Translations under genes and position numbers: made by a program
In this document: in pieces, positions 35,296-42,981 of the stretch
How positions within the stretch are numbered: position 1 is the first letter of the stretch
Layout of the letters: each line of letters begins with the position of its first letter
Assembly: GCF_014042355.1 (NCBI RefSeq)
Contig: NZ_JACEZU010000012.1
Location: 1-64,000, forward strand
Direction of reading: 5' to 3'
Source of the DNA: Rugamonas apoptosis
GTDB lineage: Bacteria > Pseudomonadota > Gammaproteobacteria > Burkholderiales > Burkholderiaceae_D
DNA: 64,000 bases
Notes under the pieces: generated by a model
The model's input: only the letters and a program-made list of their open reading frames with translations
Databases searched by the model: none
Told to the model about the DNA's origin: nothing

Positions 35296-36630
35296 CTACG
35301 CAAAACCGTTTTCCCCATTGAGGCCGAAAGATGGGGCGGTGGTAATGAATTGCATGAATGAGGGGATGCGAATTGGCTCTTGCTTGTGCACGGGCGTAGG
35401 ACCGGACGTGGCGTCACTGGTAAACGGTTTCATGCGCTTCGGCCAATAGTCGTCTTCCTCATTGCAGATCAGATCGAGGGCTTTTTTATCTCCCCAGAGT
35501 TCGCGGAAGACGCGGATGTACTTCCCAAACTGATGCTTGGTTACTTCGATGCACGCATCGACAGTGATCTGCGCCGCCTTGGCTTTCACAGCCATGCGTT
35601 GCGGCGTTTCGACCTGGATGAAATGCGAGAAGCAGGGATAGGCGGCGGCAAAAAAATCTGTAGGATTCAGGAGCACGTCAAATGGAATGACTGTGTTTGT
35701 GTTCTTGAACTCGACTTCGCAGCGGCACCAGGGACTAGCTTTGTCGCCTTCCTTCTTTCCTTTTTCGTAGAAGCGGCAGAACTTGCTGGAGGAGCGTAGT
35801 CCGATGGTGAGGGTTCGGCCTTTGCCGGTCGGACGATTCCAATTTCCTACGCGCTCAATATTGGGAGGACGACCGCCAGCCTTTTGCGTATAGCCGCCAA
35901 GGTCGTATTGGTCATAGGCCCAGTCCGCAGAGAGGTACGCGCCTGCGATATCGTCGTGAGCCAAGTCGATACGCGAGATTGAAGGGCGAAGCGCTACCTT
36001 CGTGAGAAAGTCAAACAACCGCTTTTCCCAACCGGCGATGGCGTTCAGGCATCCTTGGCCCGTCAGCGTCACCAGCATGGTTGCGCGCTGACCACCGAAG
36101 CACACAAAGCCCATGTGATCACCCAGCACCCACGAATCGCGATAGAAATTCATTCCGCGGTCGCGTTTATCTGTGATGCCGAAGCCGAAGATTTTCTCGA
36201 ATTGGCGGCTGGCCTCTTCGATGATTTGATCGTCAGCAATGAGGGTCTGACGGGCCGTCTTAAAGAACGTGTCTTCAAGCACCGTGAAATTGATCCAGTC
36301 GATGATGCAGGCCTGCGTCGCTGACGGCTTGCGGACCATTACCGTTTTGACTTTTCCTGAATCAGTCATCACCAGGGATACTTCGCCTAGGTCGTCCTCG
36401 GAAACGCTTGCCCAAATATCGGTATCGCTGGCGCCAACCAAGTTTTCCCCCATGTTATTAATGGGGGCATCTGCCGGCGCCCGACCATGCGAATTTTGCG
36501 GCACTAACCCAGCTTCTTCGGCCTTAGCACCGATCCGTACCGGCAGCGCTGGCGCGCTGGCGGTACGGTCGGCGCTTTTGACCTCTCCGATGCGACCGTG
36601 TCTTTTATAAGAGCTAGAAAAAGAATGCAT
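35296..36630 (-). CDS. Replication initiation protein (Rep_trans, inovirus/rolling-circle type)
   Basis: A 444-residue initiator of the replication initiation factor family (Rep_trans) found in filamentous phages and rolling-circle elements. The conserved domain starts near residue 105 (CIIDWINFTVLEDTFF) and includes the signature SRIDLAHDD near 218-226, the FCRFYEKGKKEGD block and a C-terminal AAQITVDACIEVTKHQFG. It would nick the element's origin and prime single-strand synthesis from the free 3' end. The N-terminal 100 residues are variable and the start at 36630 has no strong ribosome site, so a shorter protein is possible. It is divergent from the repressor gene. Confidence 0.85.
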   Translation of the reverse strand: MHSFSSSYKRHGRIGEVKSADRTASAPALPVRIGAKAEEAGLVPQNSHGRAPADAPINNMGENLVGASDTDIWASVSEDDLGEVSLVMTDSGKVKTVMVRKPSATQACIIDWINFTVLEDTFFKTARQTLIADDQIIEEASRQFEKIFGFGITDKRDRGMNFYRDSWVLGDHMGFVCFGGQRATMLVTLTGQGCLNAIAGWEKRLFDFLTKVALRPSISRIDLAHDDIAGAYLSADWAYDQYDLGGYTQKAGGRPPNIERVGNWNRPTGKGRTLTIGLRSSSKFCRFYEKGKKEGDKASPWCRCEVEFKNTNTVIPFDVLLNPTDFFAAAYPCFSHFIQVETPQRMAVKAKAAQITVDACIEVTKHQFGKYIRVFRELWGDKKALDLICNEEDDYWPKRMKPFTSDATSGPTPVHKQEPIRIPSFMQFITTAPSFGLNGENGFA

Positions 36631-36640
36631 TTAGATCCGA

Positions 36641-36726
36641 TTGGTGTGTATTGCACAATGATTGAGTGGAGATTATCACTATAATTTTGCATGGTCAACT
36701 ATTTGGTGTGTGTTTAGCACGAAATG
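36641..36726. promoter_or_regulatory. Divergent rep/repressor control region with repeated operator candidates
   Basis: Two similar direct repeats, TTGGTGTGTATTGCACAATG (36641-36660) and TTGGTGTGTGTTTAGCAC followed by GAAATG (36703-36726), bracket an AT-rich stretch containing TATAAT (36680-36685). The pattern TTGGTGTGTxTT...GCACxAATG suggests two operators for the adjacent phage-type repressor that would switch rep and its own gene. Confidence 0.65.
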
Positions 36727-36763
36727 AGTACAATTGCCCCCAATCGAGACCCGAGGGAGCGTG

Positions 36764-37249
36764 ATGGACGCGAGCAAGGCAAAATTAGCTGAAAGAATGA
36801 AACTGTTGATTGATTCACAAACTGACAAACGGGGAAAGTTTGCGCAGTTGGAGTCGTTGACAGGGATACCGGCAGAAGGTTGGAAAAGTTTCTACTATGC
36901 TCGCCAGCGCCCGAATCCTGACATGATCGAAGCCCTGGCCCAAACGTGGCCAGAATATGCCTTTTGGATGGTGACGGGAATTGACGACTTCTTCAGCGGA
37001 CATACAAGTCCGCCAACCCCGGGCGGCTTGAAGTCGTCATTACGGGAACGGGACGCAGCTAAGGCTCTGTTCCGTAAAAAAATCGAATATACACGATGGC
37101 AGCAAAAGGGTTCTCCTGACGCTGAGATCGGCGGGAACTTATATCACTCTGCAGAAATTCAGAAACAGTTCGTCGCTGATATTCATGACCTGGAAAGCCT
37201 TCGGTCTTCGCAGGAAGAAGCACTACTGAGTATCGAAAAGAAGCGATGA
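36764..37249 (+). CDS. Phage-type (XRE/CI-like) repressor
   Basis: A 161-residue protein with an N-terminal helical DNA-binding domain. The segment LTGIPAEGWKSFYYARQRPNPDMIEALAQTWPEYAFWMVTGIDD is split over residues 28-72 and ends in the WPEYAFWMVTG motif typical of small phage repressors. The C-terminal half is charged and helical, perhaps for oligomerisation. A GAGGGAG ribosome site sets the start at 36764. It is divergent from rep across two repeated operator candidates, the layout of a lysogeny switch. Confidence 0.75.
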   Translation: MDASKAKLAERMKLLIDSQTDKRGKFAQLESLTGIPAEGWKSFYYARQRPNPDMIEALAQTWPEYAFWMVTGIDDFFSGHTSPPTPGGLKSSLRERDAAKALFRKKIEYTRWQQKGSPDAEIGGNLYHSAEIQKQFVADIHDLESLRSSQEEALLSIEKKR

Positions 37250-37568
37250 CCAAGCGAATTGATTCTCTGAATTAATGTGATAACTCACAAAAATTTAGTT
37301 GGTGGGGCATATTGTCGTTAGTTCGGCAGTCCCCGGCTGAACGCATTGTCGCTGGCCGGGGCGACCGGCCAAAACGCTCCTACATGCGTTCATGACACAG
37401 GGGGTGCCGTCCTTCGGCGGCATCCTGACATTCGTCAGGACTTAAGCCGCCCCCATTTACTATTTTCAATCCATGCAAAAATGAGAATTAGAAATGAATC
37501 TGTCGATTGGCCCGACACTTCGGGTCAGATGACGGAAGTGCTAGTCGAATGGCATTGGCGAACTCACG
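37250..37568. other. Hairpin-rich intergenic region of the element
   Basis: No gene is supported. Nested inverted repeats lie at 37321-37342 (GTTCGGC/GCTGAAC, one wobble), 37354-37370 (GGCCGG/CCGGCC, 5-nt loop) and 37423-37440 (TCCTGAC/GTCAGGA, 4-nt loop). The last is enclosed by GGCGGC and GCCGCC. Such crowding of stems in a rolling-circle-type element is what one expects of a replication origin, single-strand origin or packaging signal. Part of it could instead terminate the repressor transcript. Confidence 0.55.
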
Positions 37569-38036
37569 TCACGAGAGCTGAGTTCTAACAATCGTAACAA
37601 AATTCTCAAGCTCGGCAACCATTGGTTGGGGTGCGGGGGTTTGAAGGCAATGAACTCCCGTGGAGTATCGCAGGTAGTAGGGCGAATCATGCAAATGACT
37701 GAGGATTTCAACCCACGGGTAAGGTTGTGAAGGAATTTTCAAACCCTCCGCATTTGCGAGTGACCACAATGCATTCAAGTTATGCCGCAGGTTCTTTTTC
37801 ATTAATCGACTATCATCGCCTGACCTCGACAAGTAAGCTTTAAGTGCACACTCAAGTACGTGTGCGCTAAGCATTGCCAAAGGCAAACTCGGTGGAAGTG
37901 ATGCCGATGCAAGAATTTTCACTCCTAGCAGCATGTGGTGTGCGATACCAAGATATGTTTCTGGAGGCTTCGCTTCCGCAATCGATATTTGCGGAAGCGT
38001 GAGTGAAACTGAGTCAGTGATTGTGGGAGATGTCAT
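37569..38036 (-). CDS. HEPN-like domain protein
   Basis: A 155-residue protein. The middle (about 55-110) reads AMLSAHVLECALKAYLSRSG, then KNLRHNLNALWSLANAEGL, the pattern of the HEPN family (helix with Glu-xx-Leu-Lys-Ala, followed by Arg/His-Asn-Leu). HEPN proteins are often RNases or toxins in defence and toxin-antitoxin systems; others are inactive binding modules. The RNLRHN segment supplies a possible R-x4-6-H-like catalytic motif, but spacing is not exact. No nucleotidyltransferase partner (MNT) is adjacent. It lies in the accessory half of the element. Confidence 0.55.
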   Translation of the reverse strand: MTSPTITDSVSLTLPQISIAEAKPPETYLGIAHHMLLGVKILASASLPPSLPLAMLSAHVLECALKAYLSRSGDDSRLMKKNLRHNLNALWSLANAEGLKIPSQPYPWVEILSHLHDSPYYLRYSTGVHCLQTPAPQPMVAELENFVTIVRTQLS

Positions 38037-38145
38037 GTTCTAATTCCAGTGGTGAAGTCGCAACTCTAACTAATACATTGAATCTGTAATCCGAAACTGG
38101 CCTCAGGGAACTTCGTTGCTTATGGTTGAATATGGTATAAACGAT

Positions 38146-38580
38146 TTATACTATTACTCTTCGCTTCTTGATTGTAACCATCACGGCAGGTTTTTGAACC
38201 ACCACTGGTGCTGTAGCAGGATCTATTCTTTTCGCATCTGGCTTGGCTTTTGATAATTTTTTGGCTGCCTTCTTTGCAAGATCTCTTGCGTTCAATTCAG
38301 CAATTCGAACATTTGCGTGCGCTTGATGAATTTCTGACACTTCCCCAGACTCAGAACCGTCTAGATTGAAGCGGCTACCACCAATGCTTAATGCCTTCAG
38401 ATACGTCCCACTTCTTGTATGCTTCCCAAGCGCGTAAGCGACTAATGCTCGATCATGAACGACTGCCAGAATTTGCTCATAAATACCGATCGCCAAAGGC
38501 ATTTTTTTCAGAAGGACAGGATATTTTTTCAGTAAATCCGCATAGGCCGCAGCAAGCATTTTGGTTTTCGATAATTCCAT
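38146..38580 (-). CDS. ProQ/FinO family RNA chaperone
   Basis: A 144-residue protein whose residues 12-100 match the FinO/ProQ RNA-binding domain: YPVLLKKMPLAIGIYEQILA, then LGKHTRSGTYLKALSIGGSRFNLDG and VSEIHQAHA. A Lys/Ala-rich tail follows (LAKKAAKKLSKAKPDAKR), typical of small family members. FinO-type proteins bind terminator hairpins and promote sRNA or antisense pairing; on plasmids they control conjugation or copy number. An AGGGGAG ribosome site fixes the start at 38580 and a TATAAT-like box lies about 30 bp upstream. It is the element gene nearest attR. Confidence 0.88.
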   Translation of the reverse strand: MELSKTKMLAAAYADLLKKYPVLLKKMPLAIGIYEQILAVVHDRALVAYALGKHTRSGTYLKALSIGGSRFNLDGSESGEVSEIHQAHANVRIAELNARDLAKKAAKKLSKAKPDAKRIDPATAPVVVQKPAVMVTIKKRRVIV

Positions 38581-38734
38581 GACTCCCCTCTGAAAAGTTG
38601 CGCATATAGAATTATAAATCGGCTCCCCAAAATCGGTTTTATAGGTGGGAGTCATGGGGAAAAACTTAGGGTACAATGTCATTTTGGGGATTGGAAACCG
38701 GCTCGCAAGGCGCATAAATTCTGTATGATTGCCA

Positions 38735-38782
38735 CAGCTTCCCAAGCTTCATACGAGGGTTCGATTCCCTTCACCCGCTCCA
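38735..38782 (+). repeat. attR: 48-bp copy of the tRNA-Gly 3' part
   Basis: Identical to 32967-33014. It lacks the acceptor 5' strand and D arm, so it is not a second tRNA gene. It marks the right end of the integrated element. The upstream 60 bp carry TCCCCAAAA-type repeats in both orientations. Confidence 0.95.
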
Positions 38783-38866
38783 ATCGATGTGACAACAACG
38801 AGTTGTTCCGGGTTCCATGTCCGCTTTCGCCACCGCGTCGGCCCCGCGCCCGATGCCATTGTTCCC

Positions 38867-39886
38867 ATGACGACCGGGCCGCTGCTGGCCTCGCATGCCG
38901 CGTGGCGCTGCCTGTGGACCATGGCGCTGCTGATGGCCGTGATACTCCCCGCCCGCGCTGCCGACGACACCATCCTGGTGGTGGAAAGCTACAACGCCGA
39001 GATGCAATGGGACGCCAACTACAAGGAAGCGTTGCAGGAAGCGCTGGGCAAGAAGTACCGCCTCGAATATTTTCAGATGGACACCAAGCGCCTGCCGCGC
39101 GAGCAGCACGCGGCCATGGCCGACAAGGCCTGGGCCATGTACCAGGCGCTGCATCCGGCCTTGGTGATCCTGGGCGACGACGCGGCCCTCAAGCTGCTGG
39201 CGCAGCGCCTGGGCACCACCAGCACGCCCGTGGTCTACCTGGGCATCAACAATAATCCGCGCGAATACTTCGACGCCAAGGTCATCAAGAACATCACGGG
39301 CGTGCTGGAGCGGCCCATCCTCAAGCGCAACATCGCGCTGGTGTCCGAGCTGGTGCCCCACGTCAAACGGGCGCTGGTGCTGTTCGATACGGACATCACG
39401 TCCCAGGTGGTGCGGCAGGAAACGTTCGAAGGCAAGTCGCAGCAACTGATTGGGGGCACCCTCGTCGAACTGAAGCTGGTGGGCCAGTGGGAGCAGTGGC
39501 AGGCCGAAGTGTTGAAGGCGAAGGATCACTACGACGTCATCTTCCTCGGCCTGTACCAGGCGCTGCATGATGGGGCGGGCAAGAGCGTCAACACGACGGA
39601 CCAGGTGGCGCGTTGGACGGCTGCCCACGCGCCCGTGCCCATCTTCGGCTTCTGGGACTGGGCCGTGGGCCCGGAGAAGACTGTCGGCGGACTGGTGCTG
39701 TATGGCCGCGACCAGGGCAAGGCGGCGGCCGAGATCGCGCTCAGGATTTTGGCCGGCACGCCGCCCGAACGCATCTACCCGGTCACGGCCGACCGCGGCA
39801 AATTCCTCTACAGCCGCAAGCAGTTGCAACGCTTCCACCTCACGCTGCCGGGCAAGATCGCGGCCGAAGCCAGCTTCACGGACTGA
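38867..39886 (+). CDS. ABC-type substrate-binding protein (periplasmic)
   Basis: A 339-residue periplasmic protein. A signal peptide covers residues 1-31 (hydrophobic WTMALLMAVILPARA, cleavage before ADDTI). The mature part has the two-lobed fold of ABC sugar/amino-acid-like binding proteins (ILVVESYNAEMQWDANYKEAL, ALVILGDDAALKLLAQRLG, VIFLGLYQALHDG, FGFWDWAVGPEKTVGG). No permease or ATPase gene is adjacent, so it may feed a sensor rather than a transporter. The frame continues upstream through the attR copy, but that part is a tRNA read-through and is excluded. Confidence 0.8.
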   Translation: MTTGPLLASHAAWRCLWTMALLMAVILPARAADDTILVVESYNAEMQWDANYKEALQEALGKKYRLEYFQMDTKRLPREQHAAMADKAWAMYQALHPALVILGDDAALKLLAQRLGTTSTPVVYLGINNNPREYFDAKVIKNITGVLERPILKRNIALVSELVPHVKRALVLFDTDITSQVVRQETFEGKSQQLIGGTLVELKLVGQWEQWQAEVLKAKDHYDVIFLGLYQALHDGAGKSVNTTDQVARWTAAHAPVPIFGFWDWAVGPEKTVGGLVLYGRDQGKAAAEIALRILAGTPPERIYPVTADRGKFLYSRKQLQRFHLTLPGKIAAEASFTD

Positions 39887-39901
39887 CGGCATGAGGCATC
39901 C

Positions 39902-42121
39902 ATGAGCAAGTGCGGTGGCAAGGATGGTTGCTGCGCCACCGTCGCCCCGGTGGCGCCGGCGGCCGCCACCGCCGCCAGCCCGGAGCGGGCCGTCTTCCTG
40001 ATCCGGAACATGGATTGCCCCACCGAGGAAAAGCTGATCCGCGGCCGGCTGGAGCGGATGGCGGGAGTCGACACCCTGCAGTTCGATCTGATCCGGCGCG
40101 AGCTGACGGTGGGCCATCGCCTGCCCTCCATTGCGCCGCTGGTGGCGGCCCTGACGGCGCTCGACATGGCGCCGGCCGTCATCTCCAGTGCGCAGGACGT
40201 GGGCGGCGCGGCCTTGGCGGCGTCCCCGCCGCGCGCGGCCGGCCTGCCGCCATGGTTGTCGCTGGCCGCGTCCGGCCTGGCGGCGCTGGGCGCGGAAGCG
40301 ATTGCGTGGAACACGGGCCGCGAGCATAGTGGGCCTGTGCTGGTGCTGGCGTTGACGGCCATCGCCTGCGGCGGCCTGGGCACGCTCAGGAAGGGCTGGA
40401 TCGCGTTGCGCAACCTGTCGCTGAACATGAACTTCCTGATGTCGCTGGCGGTCCTGGGCGCGCTGGCCATCGGCCAATGGCCGGAAGCGGCCATGGTGAT
40501 CTTCCTGTTCGCGCTGGCCGAACGGATCGAGGCGCGCTCGCTGGAACACGCCCGCCATGCAATCCGCGGCATGATGGCGCTGACGCCCGATACGGCCACC
40601 GTGCAGGCGCCGTCGGGCGACTGGCTGCGCGTGGCGGCGGCCCAGGTGCAACCGGGGGCGCTGGCGCGCGTGATGCCGGGCGAACGCATCGCGCTCGATG
40701 GCGTGGTGGCGGCCGGGGAGAGCACCGTCAACCAGGCACCCATCACGGGCGAGAGCATGCCGGTGGCCAAGCTGCCGGGCGATGCCGTGTTTGCGGGCAC
40801 CATCAACCAGCAAGGCACGTTCGACTACACGGTGACGGCGCCGCAAAGCCAGTCCACGCTGTCGCGCATCGTCAGCAGCGTGCAGCAGGCGCAGGGCGAG
40901 CGCGCGCCGACCCAGCGCTTCGTCGACCGCTTTGCGGCGGTCTACATTCCCGTGGTGGTGGCGCTGGCCGTGCTGGTGGCCATCGTGCCGCCCCTGGTGG
41001 CGGGCGCCGATGCCTATGCGTGGTTGTACAAGGCGCTGGTGCTGCTGGTGATCGCCTGCCCCTGCGCGCTCGTCATCTCCACGCCGGTGACGGTGGTCAG
41101 CGGGCTGGCGGCGGCGGCGCGCCAGGGCATACTCGTCAAGGGTGGGATATACCTGGAGCTGGGACGCAAGCTGAGGGCCGTGGCGCTCGACAAGACCGGC
41201 ACGCTCACGCAGGGCACGCCGCAAGTGACGGACGTGCTGGTGCTGTCCGGCGACGAGCGTACGTCCCGCTTGCGGTGCGCCGCCAGCCTGGCCGCGCTGT
41301 CCACCCATCCCGTGTCGCGCGCGCTGGCGCTGTACTGGCAGGGCGAGCGGGGTGACGCGGCGCTGGCGCCGGTGGCGCGTTTCGAGGCCTTGCCTGGCCG
41401 GGGTGTCCGCGGCGAGGTGGAGGGCGGCATGCTCTACCTGGGCAACGCGCGGCTGGTGCGGGAACTGGGGTTGCATGATGACGAACTGGCCGCGTCGCTG
41501 GCCCCGCTGGAGCGCGACGGCAAGAGTGTGGTGGTGCTGTGCTCGGCCACGGCGGCGCTGCTGGTGGTGGCCGTGGCCGACCAGGTACGCGGCACCAGCG
41601 AAGAGGCGGTGGCGCAGTTGCGCGCGCTGGGGGTGCGGGTGGTGATGCTGTCGGGCGATAACACCGATACGGCGCAGGCGGTCGGCGCCCGGCTGGGTAT
41701 CGCAGATGTGCGCGGCGCCCTGCTGCCCGAGGACAAGCTGCGCATCATTGGGGCGCTGGCGGCCGAACATGGTGCGGTGGGCATGGTGGGCGATGGCGTG
41801 AACGATGCGCCGGCGCTGGCCAGGGCCACTGTCGGTTTCGCCATGGGCGCGGCCGGCACCGATACGGCGATGGAAACGGCCAACGTGGCGCTGATGGACG
41901 ACGACCTGCGCAAGGTGGCGTATTTCATGCGCCTGAGCGCGCGCGCCCACGCGATCCTGGTGCAGAACATCGCGCTGGCGCTGGCGATCAAGGCCGTGTT
42001 CCTGGTGCTGGCGGTGGCCGGCTATTCGACCTTGTGGATGGCCGTGTTCGCGGACATGGGCGTGAGCCTGATGGTGGTCGTCAACGGCCTGCGGCTGCTG
42101 CGCGGACCGGCGCCGGCGTAG
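39902..42121 (+). CDS. Heavy-metal P1B-type ATPase (Zn/Cd/Pb class)
   Basis: A 739-residue inner-membrane metal exporter. A short Cys-rich head (CGGKDGCC) precedes a heavy-metal-associated domain whose site reads NMDCPTEE, with one Cys plus acidic residues as in Zn/Cd/Pb pumps. The metal-transport motif is CPC in IACPCALVIS. The actuator TGES (ITGESMPV), phosphorylation site DKTGTLT and hinge GDGVNDAPAL are all present. Eight membrane helices are expected. It starts 15 bp after the binding-protein gene. No MerR or ArsR regulator is visible beside it. Confidence 0.93.
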   Translation: MSKCGGKDGCCATVAPVAPAAATAASPERAVFLIRNMDCPTEEKLIRGRLERMAGVDTLQFDLIRRELTVGHRLPSIAPLVAALTALDMAPAVISSAQDVGGAALAASPPRAAGLPPWLSLAASGLAALGAEAIAWNTGREHSGPVLVLALTAIACGGLGTLRKGWIALRNLSLNMNFLMSLAVLGALAIGQWPEAAMVIFLFALAERIEARSLEHARHAIRGMMALTPDTATVQAPSGDWLRVAAAQVQPGALARVMPGERIALDGVVAAGESTVNQAPITGESMPVAKLPGDAVFAGTINQQGTFDYTVTAPQSQSTLSRIVSSVQQAQGERAPTQRFVDRFAAVYIPVVVALAVLVAIVPPLVAGADAYAWLYKALVLLVIACPCALVISTPVTVVSGLAAAARQGILVKGGIYLELGRKLRAVALDKTGTLTQGTPQVTDVLVLSGDERTSRLRCAASLAALSTHPVSRALALYWQGERGDAALAPVARFEALPGRGVRGEVEGGMLYLGNARLVRELGLHDDELAASLAPLERDGKSVVVLCSATAALLVVAVADQVRGTSEEAVAQLRALGVRVVMLSGDNTDTAQAVGARLGIADVRGALLPEDKLRIIGALAAEHGAVGMVGDGVNDAPALARATVGFAMGAAGTDTAMETANVALMDDDLRKVAYFMRLSARAHAILVQNIALALAIKAVFLVLAVAGYSTLWMAVFADMGVSLMVVVNGLRLLRGPAPA

Positions 42122-42140
42122 GGCGGGGCGACGGCCGGCT

Positions 42141-42980
42141 TTACCTGGCGGGGGTGACGGCGGCGTTGAACAGTTGCGCGAATTGCGCCAGGTCCGGCCC
42201 GGCCATGTCGGAGATGGCCGCATACTGCATGCCGCCCTGGGACCAGCGCAGCAGCTGATAGCCCTGGCGCGCGCTCGCTTGCTGGGCTGAGGCGTGAGCC
42301 GTCGCCGTGGGCCACACGTAAAGATTGAGCAGGTGCTTGCGGTGCCGGTAGGCCAGCGCCGCCACGGGCCGTTGGCCGATGTAGTCCAGCCGTCCGCCGA
42401 TCAATGCGTATCCCTGGGGCGCCAGGTCGGTCACGGGCGGCGCGAAATCGAGCTTGCCCGCAAACCAGGGCTTGACGGTGTGCTGGTCGGTCGATGCCAC
42501 GTCCGTCAGGTGGTCCGGCATCAGCGAGCGGAAATGGCTGGCCACCAGTTCCTGATCCAGCTGGTCGACAGGCGAGGGCTGCGCCAGATACAGCGCCAGC
42601 GTGACGGCGAAGGCGGCGGTACTCACGGCGGCGGCGCCCAGGTTGATCCAGGCCCAAGGCCAACGGGGGAAGATCGAGGCGCGGCGTGGACTGGATGGCT
42701 CCTTCCGCTGTCGCGGCGTCTGTGTCCGCTCCAGTTCCATCGCCAGCTCCTTCTCCTGCTCCTGCTGCAAGGCGGCCTTCAGGCGCAGCCGCAGTTGTGG
42801 CGGTGCCGTATGGCGCGTGGCTTGCTGCGCCACGGCGCCGCGCAGCTCCGTCAGTTGCGCCAGCGCCGCACGGCAGGCGGCGCAGCCGGCCAGGTGGCTT
42901 TCCAGTTGCAGGGCGCCGGGCGGGTCCAGCTCACCGTCCAGCCAGGCGTGCATCCAGTGCTGCGATTGCGTGCATTCCAT
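42141..42980 (-). CDS. Anti-sigma factor with zinc-finger (ZAS) domain
   Basis: A 279-residue membrane protein. The N-terminal cytosolic ZAS domain carries HxxxCxxC (ESHLAGCAACRAAL, residues about 27-41) and would hold the neighbouring ECF sigma factor. One membrane helix lies near residues 107-130. The periplasmic part (about 135-279) resembles sensor domains of RsiW-like anti-sigma factors. It begins 1 bp after the sigma factor stop, so the two are coupled. The inducing signal is unknown; the divergent cupredoxin genes hint at redox or metal stress. Confidence 0.88.
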   Translation of the reverse strand: MECTQSQHWMHAWLDGELDPPGALQLESHLAGCAACRAALAQLTELRGAVAQQATRHTAPPQLRLRLKAALQQEQEKELAMELERTQTPRQRKEPSSPRRASIFPRWPWAWINLGAAAVSTAAFAVTLALYLAQPSPVDQLDQELVASHFRSLMPDHLTDVASTDQHTVKPWFAGKLDFAPPVTDLAPQGYALIGGRLDYIGQRPVAALAYRHRKHLLNLYVWPTATAHASAQQASARQGYQLLRWSQGGMQYAAISDMAGPDLAQFAQLFNAAVTPAR

Positions 42981-42981
42981 C

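Larger units (their letters stand above)
33015..38782. mobile_element. 5.8-kb tRNA-Gly-integrated element with inovirus-type Rep
   Basis: A 5768-bp insertion between perfect 48-bp repeats. It is clearly AT-richer than the flanking core genome. Order from left: tyrosine integrase, DUF4224 gene, three small unknown genes, replication initiator (all minus strand), operator region, repressor (plus), hairpin-rich intergenic region, HEPN-like gene and ProQ/FinO gene (minus). No coat, adsorption, Zot/pI-type ATPase, relaxosome or type IV secretion gene is recognisable. It could be a filamentous-phage satellite, a reduced prophage, or a plasmid-like integrative element. Confidence 0.92.

Noticed and set aside
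37346..37588. An 80-codon plus-strand frame inside the element
   Set aside because: It lies over the hairpin cluster, lacks a ribosome site and overlaps the end of the HEPN-like gene; it shows no family pattern.
38735..38782. Second tRNA-Gly gene
   Set aside because: Only the 3' part is present; the acceptor 5' strand and D arm are missing. It is the attR copy.
38729..38866. N-terminal extension of the binding-protein gene reading MPQLPKLHTRVRFPSPAP
   Set aside because: This is translation of the tRNA-Gly fragment at attR, a frequent annotation artefact. The signal peptide starts at 38867.
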